Positions 26,130-34,909 of a stretch of DNA of 64,000 nucleotides are shown piece by piece. Positions within the stretch are counted from its first letter, which is position 1. Each line of letters opens with the position of its first letter. Position numbers and translations under genes: made by a program. The notes below the pieces were generated by a model. It searched no databases. It saw only the letters and a list, made by a program, of their open reading frames with translations, and was not told the DNA's origin. This DNA comes from Paraburkholderia largidicola (lineage in GTDB: Bacteria > Pseudomonadota > Gammaproteobacteria > Burkholderiales > Burkholderiaceae): the NCBI RefSeq assembly GCF_013426895.1, contig NZ_AP023176.1:1364001-1428000 (forward strand), read 5' to 3'.

Positions 26130-27308
26130 ATGCGTCCGCTTCAAGGCATCAAGGTCGTCACGTTCGAACATGCGATCGCCGCGCCCTTCTGCACCCGTCA
26201 GCTCGCCGATCTCGGCGCACGTGTCATCAAGATCGAGCGCCCAGGCGCAGGCGACTTCGCGCGCGGCTACGACGAGCGCGTGTCGGGCCTCGCGTCGCAT
26301 TTCGTGTGGACGAACCGCTCGAAGGAAAGCATCACGCTCGATGTCAAGCAGCCGCAGGCGCTCGACATCGTGCACAAGCTGCTCGCCGATGCCGATGTGT
26401 TCGTGCAGAACCTCGCGCCGGGCGCCACACAGCGCCTCGGCTTCGATTACGCGACGCTGAGCGTGAAGTATCCGAAGCTGATTGTCTGCGATATTTCGGG
26501 TTATGGACTGGACGGTCCCTTTCGCGACAAGAAAGCCTATGACCTGCTGATCCAGAGCGAATCGGGCTTTCTGAGCATCACGGGTTCGGACGGCGAGCCG
26601 GCGAAAGCGGGCTGCTCGATCGCGGATATCGCGGCGGGCATGTACGGCTATACCAACATTCTCGCCGCGCTGCTCGAGCGCGCACAGACAGGACGCGGCA
26701 AGCATATCGACGTGTCGATGCTCGAAAGCATGGTCGAGTGGATGAGCTATCCGCTCTACTACTCGATCGACGGACAGACGCCGCCACGTCAGGCGGGCGC
26801 CTCTCACGCGACCATCTTCCCGTATGGACCGTTCGTCGCCGGAGACGGCAAGACGGTGATGCTCGGCCTGCAAAACGAGCGCGAATGGAAGAACTTCTGC
26901 GAGACGGTGATCGAGCGTCCCGAACTGCTCACGGACGAGCGCTTCGCGGCGAACAGTGGCCGCGCGAAGCATCGCGAGGAACTGACGCGCGTCATCGTCG
27001 AGGCGTTTTCCGCGTGGACAGCGGCGCAAGTGATCGAGCGCCTGGAGAAGGCCAGCATCGCGAACGCGCGGATGAACGACATGCACGACGTCTGGAACCA
27101 CGAACAGTTGCAGGCCCGGCAACGCTGGACGCAGGTCCAGACGGCGGCGGGCGAGATCCCCGCGCTCTATCCGCCGGGCATGTCCGCAGAAGACGAGCCC
27201 CGCATGGACGCCGTTCCCGCGCTCGGCGCGCATACGGACGCGATCTTGCGTGAACTGGGCTATAGCGCAGCGGAGGTGGACGCGTTGCGCGCTGTTAAGG
27301 CCGTGTAG
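26130..27308 (+). CDS. Type III CoA-transferase (CaiB/BaiF)
   Basis: 392 residues. Family III CoA-transferase features: GIKVVTFEHAIAAPFCTRQLADLGARVIKIERPGAGDFAR at the start (split for clarity: GIKVVTFEHA, then LADLGARVIKIERP), the nucleophile region NLAPGA, and GYTNILAALLERAQTGRGKHIDVS later in the chain. It moves CoA, usually from succinyl-CoA, to a carboxylate and so activates the growth substrate. Starts 13 bases after the dehydrogenase stop. By analogy with pseudomonad itaconate loci it could be the itaconate CoA-transferase; this is inference. Confidence 0.88.
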   Translation: MRPLQGIKVVTFEHAIAAPFCTRQLADLGARVIKIERPGAGDFARGYDERVSGLASHFVWTNRSKESITLDVKQPQALDIVHKLLADADVFVQNLAPGATQRLGFDYATLSVKYPKLIVCDISGYGLDGPFRDKKAYDLLIQSESGFLSITGSDGEPAKAGCSIADIAAGMYGYTNILAALLERAQTGRGKHIDVSMLESMVEWMSYPLYYSIDGQTPPRQAGASHATIFPYGPFVAGDGKTVMLGLQNEREWKNFCETVIERPELLTDERFAANSGRAKHREELTRVIVEAFSAWTAAQVIERLEKASIANARMNDMHDVWNHEQLQARQRWTQVQTAAGEIPALYPPGMSAEDEPRMDAVPALGAHTDAILRELGYSAAEVDALRAVKAV

Positions 27309-27411
27309 TCATTCGACAACCAGATACGCCGGGCAATCACTTCAAAACAATCAAGCCCGCCTCGCCTTTGCTTCGTCTGTGGCAAGGCAACCAAACCAGG
27401 AGACACAAACC

Positions 27412-28806
27412 ATGTCAGTCAACGCCGCCGGTCGACTGGACCGTCTGCCCATTTGCAGTTTCCACTGGAAGATACTCGGCCTGATCGCCGGTGGCGCGTT
27501 TCTCGACGCGTTCGATATCTATCTCGCCAACGGCTCCGTCGCCGCCATGGTGAAGGAAGGCTTCACCGATCTCCAGCATGGCGCGATGTTCGTCTCGGCG
27601 ACTTTCGTCGGCATGATGATCGGCGCGTATGCGGCGGGCCATATCGGCGACCGGCTCGGACGACGCTATTCGTATCAGCTGAACCTCGGCATCTTCGGGA
27701 TCGCTTCGATTGCCGCCTGCTTCGCGCCGAACATCGAATGGCTGATCGTGCTGCGCTTCATCATGGGCGTGGGGCTCGGCGCCGAACTGGTGGTCGCGGC
27801 GGGCACGCTCGCCGAGTTCGTGCCGCCCGCGACGCGCGGCAAGTGGGTATCGCTGCTTGCAATCATCATCAACAGCGGGCTGTTCGCGGCGCTCGCGGCA
27901 GGCTACTGGATCATCCCGAACCTGGGCTGGCGCTATATGTTCGCCATTGCAGGCGTCGGCGCGCTGATCGTATGGTTCCTGCGTCACCGGATGCCCGAAT
28001 CGCCGCGCTGGCTCGAATCGACGGGACAACTCGACGAAGCGGAAGCAACGCTCGCCGCGATCGAGCGCGAAGTCGAAGCGCGTGTCGGCACGCTGCCGCC
28101 CGTCCAACGCGTGGTCAATCTGAACGTGGGCGCGGTGCCGCTGAGCGCGCTGTTCGCGCCCGGCATGCGCGGGCGCACCTGCGTCGCGGCGCTCACGGCG
28201 ATTGCCGTCAATATCGGGCTATACGGATTCATCGCGTGGCTGCCGACCTTCTTCGTCAGCGAAGGCCTGTCGATCGTCAAGTCGCTCGGCTTCGTGATGC
28301 TGATGTCGATCGGCTCGCCCGTCGGCGGCCTGGTCGGTTACCTGATCGCGGATCGGATCGGCCGTGCGAAAGGCATCGTGCTCGCCGCGCTTGTGAGCAT
28401 CGTGCTGGGGTGGATCTATGTGACGTTGCGTGAGCCTGCGCAGATCATCGTCGTCGGCTTCTGTCTTGTGACGACGATCTATACGATCACCACGCTCGGG
28501 CTGTTCGGCTACATCCCCGAACTGTTTCCGACGGAAGTGCGACTGCGCGGCACCGGCGTCGCGGGAACCTGCGGACGCGCTGCGTCGATTGCGACGCCGT
28601 ATCTGGCGCTGCTGCTGTATCAGCGCGTGGGTGTGTCCGGCGTGATTGCAATGGTCAGCGTGATCTTTGCGGTGCTATGCGTTGCGATCTGCATCCTTCG
28701 CGTCGAGACCAGCCGGCATGCGCTCGAAGATGTCGCGCCGGGAACCAGCGATGCCACCTCTACCGCCCGTAACCGCGACGCAGCGCACGCGGCGGAACAC
28801 GCTTGA
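27412..28806 (+). CDS. MFS transporter, sugar-acid or aromatic-acid:H+ symporter type
   Basis: 464 residues from the ATG at 27412 with AGGAGA upstream; the longer frame starting at 27250 overlaps the CoA-transferase. Twelve helices, with the MFS loop motif GDRLGRR between helices 2 and 3 and PESPRWLE after helix 6. It should bring the operon's organic-acid substrate across the inner membrane. Its stop at 28806 touches the stop of the LysR gene on the other strand. Confidence 0.9.
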   Translation: MSVNAAGRLDRLPICSFHWKILGLIAGGAFLDAFDIYLANGSVAAMVKEGFTDLQHGAMFVSATFVGMMIGAYAAGHIGDRLGRRYSYQLNLGIFGIASIAACFAPNIEWLIVLRFIMGVGLGAELVVAAGTLAEFVPPATRGKWVSLLAIIINSGLFAALAAGYWIIPNLGWRYMFAIAGVGALIVWFLRHRMPESPRWLESTGQLDEAEATLAAIEREVEARVGTLPPVQRVVNLNVGAVPLSALFAPGMRGRTCVAALTAIAVNIGLYGFIAWLPTFFVSEGLSIVKSLGFVMLMSIGSPVGGLVGYLIADRIGRAKGIVLAALVSIVLGWIYVTLREPAQIIVVGFCLVTTIYTITTLGLFGYIPELFPTEVRLRGTGVAGTCGRAASIATPYLALLLYQRVGVSGVIAMVSVIFAVLCVAICILRVETSRHALEDVAPGTSDATSTARNRDAAHAAEHA

Positions 28807-29754
28807 TCAGCCGGGCGTGACCTGCTTTCGCAGCGTCACGCCCTGCCATGTTTCCCGTTCGACCAGTTCCGCGATCAGTTCGATGAGCATTTGCCTCACG
28901 GCGACCGTCGCCGAATGCATCGGCACGCCGTTCGGCCAGCAGATGCTGGCAGGACGGCGAATGACGGGATCGACGATCTTGCGCATCTTCGGCATGCGGG
29001 TGTGATCGAGTTGCGCGAGCGCCGACGACGGCAAAATCGTGCATGCGCGGCCCGAATGGGCGATCAGCAGCATCGACGGCAACGAATCGATATCGGCGAT
29101 GATGTTCAGTTCGACCTTCTCGCTAGAAAAAGTCCGCTCGATCAGAAGCCGCAAGCCATTCGACACACCCGGCGCAACCAGCTTGACGCCCGCGAGTTTC
29201 GCGAGCGGACACGTGGTGGAACGCGGCGAGACCGCGCCGCCCGGTTCGCCGAGCAGATAGAGCGTCTCGTCGAGCACGGGCAACGCGGAAATGCCGGGCG
29301 TATCGGACTCGCGAAACAGGATGGCGAGGTCCAGTCTGCCGTTGGCGAGCAACTCGTTGAGATAGCCGCTCATGCTCTCGAAGAACTGCAGACGGATGCC
29401 CGGATAGCGGTCCTGGATGCGCTCGAACAGCGGCACGGCGAGCACCGATGCCATCGTCGTCGGCAGGCCGACTGCCACCGTGCCCGACTCGCTGCCCGCG
29501 CCTTTCGTCACTTCCTGCTTGAGTTGCTCCATCTGCCGCAGCACGAGCCGCGCATGACGATAGAGGGCATCGCCTTCAGCCGTCGGCGTCACGCCATGAT
29601 TGCTGCGCAATAGCAGCGACACGCCGAGTTCTTCTTCGAGACGCGCCATCTGCTGACTCAACGAAGGTTGCGCGACAAAGAGCTTTTCCGCCGCTTTGCC
29701 AAGACTGCCGTAATCGACGATGCTGACAAAGTAGCGGAGCTGGCGAACGTCCAT
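28807..29754 (-). CDS. LysR family transcriptional regulator of the CoA-ester island
   Basis: 315 residues from the ATG at 29754. The N-terminal winged helix (1-60; MDVRQLRYFVSIVDYGSLGKAAEKL, split as RQLRYFVSIVDYGS and AAEKLFVAQPSLSQQ) is followed by a periplasmic-binding-protein-like effector domain. It is the NAC/CbeB-like subtype with GVTPTAEGDALY after the helix-turn-helix. Convergent to the MFS gene and 136 bases after the CitE-like gene on the same strand. It probably senses an intermediate of the pathway and controls both arms. Confidence 0.9.
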   Translation of the reverse strand: MDVRQLRYFVSIVDYGSLGKAAEKLFVAQPSLSQQMARLEEELGVSLLLRSNHGVTPTAEGDALYRHARLVLRQMEQLKQEVTKGAGSESGTVAVGLPTTMASVLAVPLFERIQDRYPGIRLQFFESMSGYLNELLANGRLDLAILFRESDTPGISALPVLDETLYLLGEPGGAVSPRSTTCPLAKLAGVKLVAPGVSNGLRLLIERTFSSEKVELNIIADIDSLPSMLLIAHSGRACTILPSSALAQLDHTRMPKMRKIVDPVIRRPASICWPNGVPMHSATVAVRQMLIELIAELVERETWQGVTLRKQVTPG

Positions 29755-29890
29755 GAGCGGTTGATGGTGTGAGCAGTTATGCGATGAGCGCTGATTGTCG
29801 ATACGTGTTGGGGCGCTCGGGCTGGGAGCCCATTTTATACTGCTGCCTGCTCGATGGACGTGGGATGCGTGCTCAGTGCGCGCTGAGCGT

Positions 29891-30709
29891 TCAGGTGCCG
29901 CTCGCGTCGAGTATGCCTTGCGCGCGAAGAATGACGGGCCGGTCGACCATCTTCCCGTCCACCGCCACCGCCGCGCCGTTCGCGCGCTCGAATGCTTCGA
30001 GCACGCGCTTCGCCCATGCGATTTCCGCTTCACCCGGTGCGAAGCAGCCGTTGACGGTCGACACCTGCTTGGGATGAATGCAGAGCTTGCCCGCGAATCC
30101 CCAGCGCTTTGCCCGGGTGGTTTCGGTTTCGAGTGTTTGCGTATCGTCGATGGCGGGCGTCACGCCGTCGATGGGCGCACGAATCTCCGCGACGCGAGAA
30201 ATCATCACGAGCTTCGCGCGAAACGTATCGAGTTCGTCGCCATCGGAGGCCATGCCCATGTCGGCGCAAAAGTCGAGCGTGCCGAACATCAGTTGATGCA
30301 CGAACGGCGCCCTCGCGACTTCGAGCGCGTTCCACATGCCCTTCGCGCTTTCGATCAATGGAAAGACGGGCATCGTGCTTCGGGTTCGCGAGACTAGCGC
30401 GGTGACATCCGCTGCGCGCTCCGCTTTCGGCAATATGATGCCCGCGACGCCGCGCAGTTTGCCGAGTGCGGCATCCTGCTCGAACCATGGCGTGCCGACT
30501 GCGTTCACGCGGATCAGCACCGGGCGCTCCGGCGAGAGCCATTCGGCTACGGCCTGTCTGGCGTGGTCTTTGTCGCCGGGCGCGACAGCGTCTTCGAGAT
30601 CGACGATAACGGCGTCCGCGCCGCTCTTCAAAGCCTTCTCGAAGCGTTCCGGACGCGTGCCCGGAACGAACAGAAACGAGCGATGCGGACGATTAACAGG
30701 CTGCGACAT
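29891..30709 (-). CDS. HpcH/HpaI (CitE-like) CoA-ester lyase
   Basis: 272 residues from the ATG at 30709 (GGGGAG upstream). CitE-like family: RSFLFVPGTRPERFEKAL, then GADAVIVDLEDAVAP with the metal-binding acidic residues, ILPKAE, FPLIESAKGM and GKLCIHPKQV. Enzymes of this group split 3-hydroxyacyl-CoA esters such as (S)-citramalyl-CoA, malyl-CoA or beta-methylmalyl-CoA. With a CoA-transferase and a MaoC-like hydratase in the same island, cleavage of citramalyl-CoA to acetyl-CoA and pyruvate fits well. It follows etfA by 24 bases. Confidence 0.85.
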   Translation of the reverse strand: MSQPVNRPHRSFLFVPGTRPERFEKALKSGADAVIVDLEDAVAPGDKDHARQAVAEWLSPERPVLIRVNAVGTPWFEQDAALGKLRGVAGIILPKAERAADVTALVSRTRSTMPVFPLIESAKGMWNALEVARAPFVHQLMFGTLDFCADMGMASDGDELDTFRAKLVMISRVAEIRAPIDGVTPAIDDTQTLETETTRAKRWGFAGKLCIHPKQVSTVNGCFAPGEAEIAWAKRVLEAFERANGAAVAVDGKMVDRPVILRAQGILDASGT

Positions 30710-30733
30710 CTCGACTCCCCACAAGTGTGTTCG

Positions 30734-31666
30734 TCACAATGCGCCCGTCAGTTCCGGCACGACGGTGAACAGATCGCCGACGAGGCCATAATCCGCGACG
30801 CTGAAAATCGGCGCTTCTTCGTCCTTGTTGATCGCGACGATGACCTTCGAGTCCTTCATGCCCGCCAGATGCTGGATCGCGCCCGAGATGCCGACCGCGA
30901 TGTACAACTGCGGCGCGACGATCTTGCCGGTTTGTCCGACCTGATAGTCGTTCGGGACGTAGCCAGCATCGACGGCTGCACGTGAGGCGCCCAACGCGGC
31001 CTGCAGCTTGTCTGCCAATGGCTCCAGCACCTTCGTGTAGTGCTCGCCACTTCCGAGGCCACGACCGCCCGACACGATGATGCTCGCGCTCGTCAGTTCC
31101 GGACGATCCAGCTTCGTGACTTCACGGCTCACGAACTGCGAGATGCCTGCGTCTGCCGCTGCGTCGATCTTCTCGATGGACCCGCTGCCGCCTTCCGCTG
31201 CTGCCTGATCGAAGCCTGTTGCGCGCACCGTAATGACTTTGATCGTGTCTTGCGATTGCACCGTGGCGATGGCGTTGCCCGCGTAGATCGGGCGCTCGAA
31301 TGTGTCGGCGCTGACCACAGCCGTGATCTCGCTGATCTGCGCGACGTCGAGCTTCGCCGCAAGACGCGGCGCGATGTTCTTGCCGTAAGCCGTAGCGGGC
31401 GCGAGGATGTGCGAGTAGTCCTTCGCGACATTCAGCACCGTCGCCTCGATGTTTTCCGCGAGGCCTGCTGCCAGTTGCGGTGCGTCGGCGAGCAGCACCT
31501 TCGACACGCCTGCCACCTTCGCCGCCGCGTCAGCCGCACCTTGCGCGTTATGGCCTGCCACCAGCACGTGAATGTCGCCACCCATCCTCTGCGCGGCAGC
31601 AACTGTGTTCAGCGTCGCTGCCTTCAGCGCGACGTGGTCGTGTTCAGCAATTACCAGAATCGTCAT
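30734..31666 (-). CDS. etfA: Electron transfer flavoprotein alpha subunit
   Basis: 310 residues from the ATG at 31666. N-terminal domain ([11 protein letters not shown]) and the conserved C-terminal FAD-binding domain with [52 protein letters not shown] and [12 protein letters not shown]. It pairs with EtfB to carry electrons from acyl-CoA dehydrogenases to the quinone pool through ETF-QO. Sixteen bases separate it from etfB. Here it likely serves the acyl-CoA dehydrogenase at 24953, though general use is possible. Confidence 0.95.
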   Translation of the reverse strand: MTILVIAEHDHVALKAATLNTVAAAQRMGGDIHVLVAGHNAQGAADAAAKVAGVSKVLLADAPQLAAGLAENIEATVLNVAKDYSHILAPATAYGKNIAPRLAAKLDVAQISEITAVVSADTFERPIYAGNAIATVQSQDTIKVITVRATGFDQAAAEGGSGSIEKIDAAADAGISQFVSREVTKLDRPELTSASIIVSGGRGLGSGEHYTKVLEPLADKLQAALGASRAAVDAGYVPNDYQVGQTGKIVAPQLYIAVGISGAIQHLAGMKDSKVIVAINKDEEAPIFSVADYGLVGDLFTVVPELTGAL

Positions 31667-31682
31667 GTTCTTTTCCTGTACC

Positions 31683-32432
31683 TCAGAGAACTTTGGCTTC
31701 GGTCTTGAGCTTCTCGACCAGTGCGGACACATCGGCCACCTTCATGCCAGCCGAACGCTTCGGCGGCTCGCTGACCTTCAGCGTCTTCAGACGCGGCGTG
31801 ACATCGACGCCGAGTTCTTCCGGCTTGACGGTTTCGAGCGGCTTCTTTTTCGCCTTCATGATGTTCGGCAGCGTCACATAACGCGGCTCGTTCAGGCGCA
31901 GATCGGTCGTGATGACAGCCGGCAGCGTGAGTGACAACGTTTCCGCGCCGCCATCGACTTCACGCGACACCGTTGCCCTGCCGTCCGCAATCACAACCTT
32001 CGAAGCAAACGTCGCTTGCGGCAGCCCCGCCAATGCAGCGAGCATTTGCCCCGTCTGGTTGGAATCGTCATCGATAGCCTGCTTGCCGAGAATCACGAGC
32101 GAAGGCTGTTCCCTGTCGACGAGTGCCTTCAAAAGCTTCGCGACAGCCAGCGGCTGCAGTTCTTCATTCGACTCGATCAGAACGGCACGGTCCGCGCCAA
32201 TCGCCAGCGCCGTGCGCAGCGTTTCCTGACATTGAGCAACGCCACAAGAAACCGCAACCACCTCGCTGACGACACCCGCTTCCTTCAAACGCACCGCTTC
32301 CTCGACGGCGATTTCATCGAACGGATTCATCGACATCTTCACGTTCGTAATATCGACGCCCGTGTTGTCCGACTTCACGCGGACCTTCACGTTGTAGTCG
32401 ATCACTCTCTTGACCGGGACCAGCACTTTCAT
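31683..32432 (-). CDS. etfB: Electron transfer flavoprotein beta subunit
   Basis: 249 residues; start ATG at 32432 after GGAG. Standard Etf[54 protein letters not shown] (AMP site) and the C-terminal recognition segment [17 protein letters not shown], which docks on acyl-CoA dehydrogenases. First gene of the minus-strand arm etfB-etfA-citE-like-lysR. Confidence 0.95.
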   Translation of the reverse strand: MKVLVPVKRVIDYNVKVRVKSDNTGVDITNVKMSMNPFDEIAVEEAVRLKEAGVVSEVVAVSCGVAQCQETLRTALAIGADRAVLIESNEELQPLAVAKLLKALVDREQPSLVILGKQAIDDDSNQTGQMLAALAGLPQATFASKVVIADGRATVSREVDGGAETLSLTLPAVITTDLRLNEPRYVTLPNIMKAKKKPLETVKPEELGVDVTPRLKTLKVSEPPKRSAGMKVADVSALVEKLKTEAKVL

Positions 32433-32530
32433 GGTCGTCTCCACTTTTATAGAAGGATCACGAGCCTAAGCCTCGTGAGCAGCCTCTATTTGAAAGCGCG
32501 CCCCGCCGCAACGCAAATACCAGATTGCTC

Positions 32531-32561
32531 TGCCCGTCATAGGTTTCGGCGATGACGGGCA
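32531..32561. repeat. Inverted repeat between etfB and the mlaC-like gene
   Basis: Perfect 9-bp arms TGCCCGTCA / TGACGGGCA with a 13-base loop in the divergent gap (32433-32651). It could be an operator or mRNA hairpin. A good -10 element TACAAT for the plus-strand gene lies 30 bases further on. Confidence 0.4.
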
Positions 32562-32651
32562 CCCTCGCTGCCAATTTTGCGCAACGCACCTACAATAGCT
32601 CTCGCCGCGGCGAAGCCCTTCGCCGGTGTTGTTAGACAACGCATTTACATC

Positions 32652-33299
32652 ATGAATATTGCCCACATCAGATCGCGATTTTTTGTTGCCGTCCTGTTCT
32701 TCACGATGCTTGCTTTCGGCAATAGCGTATCGGCGCAGACCGTCGATAGCTCCGATCCGCAGGTACTGGTCAAGTCAGTGACACAGCAGGTGCTCGACGA
32801 AGTCCACAAGCAGGCGATCGACCCATCGGATATCCCGCGCATCATGGATATCGTGAACCGGGACATCCTGCCTTATATCGACTTCGAGCATACGACGCAG
32901 CTTGCGTTGGCCCGCTACTGGCGCACGGCCACGCCCGCGCAACAGCAGCAGCTCACGCAGCAGTTCAAGATGCTGCTGATCCATCTGTATTCGGGCGCGC
33001 TCGCGCAGCTCAAGCCGGATCAGAAGATCGAATATCCGCCGATGCGCGTCGCACCGACCGACACCGACGCCGTCGTGCGCACCATCGCCTCCACCAACGC
33101 GCAACCCGTCGAGATCGATTACCGTCTGCGCAAGACGCCGCAAGGCTGGCGCGTGTACGACCTCAACGTAATGGGCGCCTGGCTCGTGCAGACGTACCGG
33201 CAGCAGTTCGGCGAGACGATCCAGCAAAGCGGCATCGACGGGCTGCTGCGCTTTCTGACGGACCGCAATCAGCAGCTCGCGTCGGGCAAGCCGCAGTAA
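32652..33299 (+). CDS. MlaC-like periplasmic phospholipid-binding protein
   Basis: 215 residues: signal peptide (1-28, ending SVSAQ) and an MlaC/Ttg2D domain (QVLVKSVTQQVLDEV, DFEHTTQLALARYWRTATPAQQQQL, IDYRLRKTPQGWRVYDLNVMGAWLV). MlaC shuttles phospholipids between the outer-membrane MlaA complex and the inner-membrane MlaFEDB transporter. None of those partner genes is next to it, so this is probably a second copy. The longer frame from 32577 lacks a signal peptide at its start. Confidence 0.85.
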   Translation: MNIAHIRSRFFVAVLFFTMLAFGNSVSAQTVDSSDPQVLVKSVTQQVLDEVHKQAIDPSDIPRIMDIVNRDILPYIDFEHTTQLALARYWRTATPAQQQQLTQQFKMLLIHLYSGALAQLKPDQKIEYPPMRVAPTDTDAVVRTIASTNAQPVEIDYRLRKTPQGWRVYDLNVMGAWLVQTYRQQFGETIQQSGIDGLLRFLTDRNQQLASGKPQ

Positions 33300-33311
33300 G
33301 CGGCGTCATTG

Positions 33312-33338
33312 GACTGGCGGTTCCCGCATCCGCCAGTC
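33312..33338. terminator. Bidirectional hairpin between mlaC-like and HAD genes
   Basis: Perfect 9-bp stem GACTGGCGG / CCGCCAGTC with a 9-base loop, 12 bases after the mlaC-like stop and 7 bases before the end of the convergent HAD gene. No T-run, so efficiency is uncertain. Confidence 0.5.
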
Positions 33339-33345
33339 GCCCCGC

Positions 33346-34029
33346 TCAGGCAGCGGCCGAAGCGAACAGCGTCACGAGACGATCCAGACCGTTCACTTCC
33401 CAGTCCGGCCGCTGCCCCATTTCCTCGAACGTCTTGCCGCCCCGGTTGATCCAGCAGGTCGGAAAACCGAAGTAGCGCGCGCCCGTCGCATCCCAGGCAT
33501 TCGACGACACGAACAGGATTTCCCTTCGGCCGACGCCAAACGCCTGTTCCCCGAGCTCGTAAGCGCGATTGTCTGGTTTGTAAACGCGTACGGGATCGAC
33601 GCTCAGCAGATGGTCGAAGCTGCTCCGAAGCCCTGCATGAGTCACGACGGCATCGATCGAATGCGGCGAGCCGTTCGACAAAATGGCGAGCTTCAGTCCG
33701 CGATCTCGCAGCGCGCGCAGCGCATCGGGCACTTCCGGATAAGCTTGCAGACGCAGATACGCATCCGACAGCGAGCGGCAAGAAGCCTCGTCGAGTTCCA
33801 GCCCGAGATGCCGGATCGTGAAGCGCAACGCTTCTTCCGTCACGTGCTCGAACGGGATATAGCGGTTCATCAGGCTGCGCAACCACGTGTATTCGAGTTG
33901 CTTCTGCCGCCATACGTTGCTGATTTCCTGGCCGCGCCCAGGAAAATGCTCGTCGCACTGGACGGCAACCGAATGCACGTCGAACAGCGTGCCGTACAGG
34001 TCGAATGCAATGGCCTTGATGTGGTTCAT
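33346..34029 (-). CDS. Haloacid dehalogenase, type II (L-2-haloacid dehalogenase-like)
   Basis: 227 residues of the HAD superfamily. Nucleophile Asp10 in [14 protein letters not shown], then ILSNGSPHS (Ser-Asn of motif II), the lysine in [16 protein letters not shown] and [15 protein letters not shown], which together match the L-2-haloacid dehalogenase signature including the SSNxxD block. Such enzymes remove halogen from short 2-haloacids by inversion. It lies 54 bases downstream of the CGNR regulator gene on the same strand and may be part of its regulon. Confidence 0.85.
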   Translation of the reverse strand: MNHIKAIAFDLYGTLFDVHSVAVQCDEHFPGRGQEISNVWRQKQLEYTWLRSLMNRYIPFEHVTEEALRFTIRHLGLELDEASCRSLSDAYLRLQAYPEVPDALRALRDRGLKLAILSNGSPHSIDAVVTHAGLRSSFDHLLSVDPVRVYKPDNRAYELGEQAFGVGRREILFVSSNAWDATGARYFGFPTCWINRGGKTFEEMGQRPDWEVNGLDRLVTLFASAAA

Positions 34030-34083
34030 ACCGCGTCTCCTCCAGAAAAAATGTGAAGCACTGCCGCGTGCGCGACGGGTGCG

Positions 34084-34716
34084 CTAGTCGCGATTCTTCT
34101 CCTTGAGCCGCGCCCGATGCGCGGCCACTTTCGCCCGGTTGCCGCAGACGGCCATGCTGCACCACCTGCGCGCATGGCCCCGCGTGTGATCGGCGAACAG
34201 CAGCGTGCAGGTCGGTCCTTCGCACGCTTTCACCTGCGTGAAATCCTCTTCGCAGACGAGTTTCGCCAGCGCCTCGGCGATCGGCATCAGCAACGATTCC
34301 GCCGACTGCCAGCGCCGCACCGTCCGAAACGAAAACGCGGTCGCGCCGTCCGGACCGTTCGCGACGATCTCGCCATGCTGTTCGTCGCGCGCGAGCAGCG
34401 CGTTCAACGGGCCGAGCTCGCGCAGATCGCTCGCCGCAAGCGCATGCCCTTTCCTCTTTTTCACGTAGCCGCGAAACCACTCGCGCAGCTCGCGCGCCTT
34501 CGCCGCGATCTCGTCGAGCTCGGCGGGCGTCGCGCGTGAGCGGATCGACGCAAGCGCGTCGGGCGGCACCATGCCCGCCTGGTCGAGCCAGCTGAGCAGC
34601 CCTTCGCCGTCACTGATCCAGTCGACGGGCACGTCGACGGGCGTCGCAATCGAATTCAGGAAATCGAGCCCCGGCGCGTCGGCCAAAAACATGGCCGGTA
34701 TCTGGCGGTAGTCCAT
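34084..34716 (-). CDS. CGNR zinc-finger transcriptional regulator (ABATE domain)
   Basis: 210 residues. The N-terminal ABATE/stress-responsive domain (about 8-150; LDFLNSIATPVDVP) is followed by a treble-clef CGNR zinc finger with Cys165, Cys170, Cys186 and Cys191 (ACEGPTC...RRWCSMAVCGNRAK), a DNA-binding unit. It is divergent from the alpha/beta hydrolase operon, with repeated GTAACC motifs in between, so autoregulation and control of that operon are likely. Confidence 0.9.
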   Translation of the reverse strand: MDYRQIPAMFLADAPGLDFLNSIATPVDVPVDWISDGEGLLSWLDQAGMVPPDALASIRSRATPAELDEIAAKARELREWFRGYVKKRKGHALAASDLRELGPLNALLARDEQHGEIVANGPDGATAFSFRTVRRWQSAESLLMPIAEALAKLVCEEDFTQVKACEGPTCTLLFADHTRGHARRWCSMAVCGNRAKVAAHRARLKEKNRD

Positions 34717-34751
34717 TGCTATGACAAATGTAAGGTGACGATGACCCCATC

Positions 34752-34824
34752 GTAACCACTAAAAAACCTCTTGACAAGTTACATCGCGGATTCGTAACCT
34801 ATAAAATATTCGCTGAACGGTTAC
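34752..34824. promoter_or_regulatory. Divergent promoter region with repeated GTAACC/GGTTAC motifs
   Basis: Four copies of a hexamer or its core lie between the CGNR gene and the hydrolase operon: GTAACC 34752-34757, GTTAC 34778-34782, GTAACC 34794-34799, GGTTAC 34819-34824. The last two form an inverted pair. A consensus -35 TTGACA is at 34771-34776; the -10 is unclear (TATAAA at 34800 is too far). Candidate operator of the CGNR regulator. Confidence 0.5.
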
Positions 34825-34909
34825 ACGAGATTGCGCGATTCTGAAGCAAGGCGCGGCACAAGTCGCGTTGACGTAGTCGAGAGAAATTGATCTTTACGGA
34901 GAGAACGCC

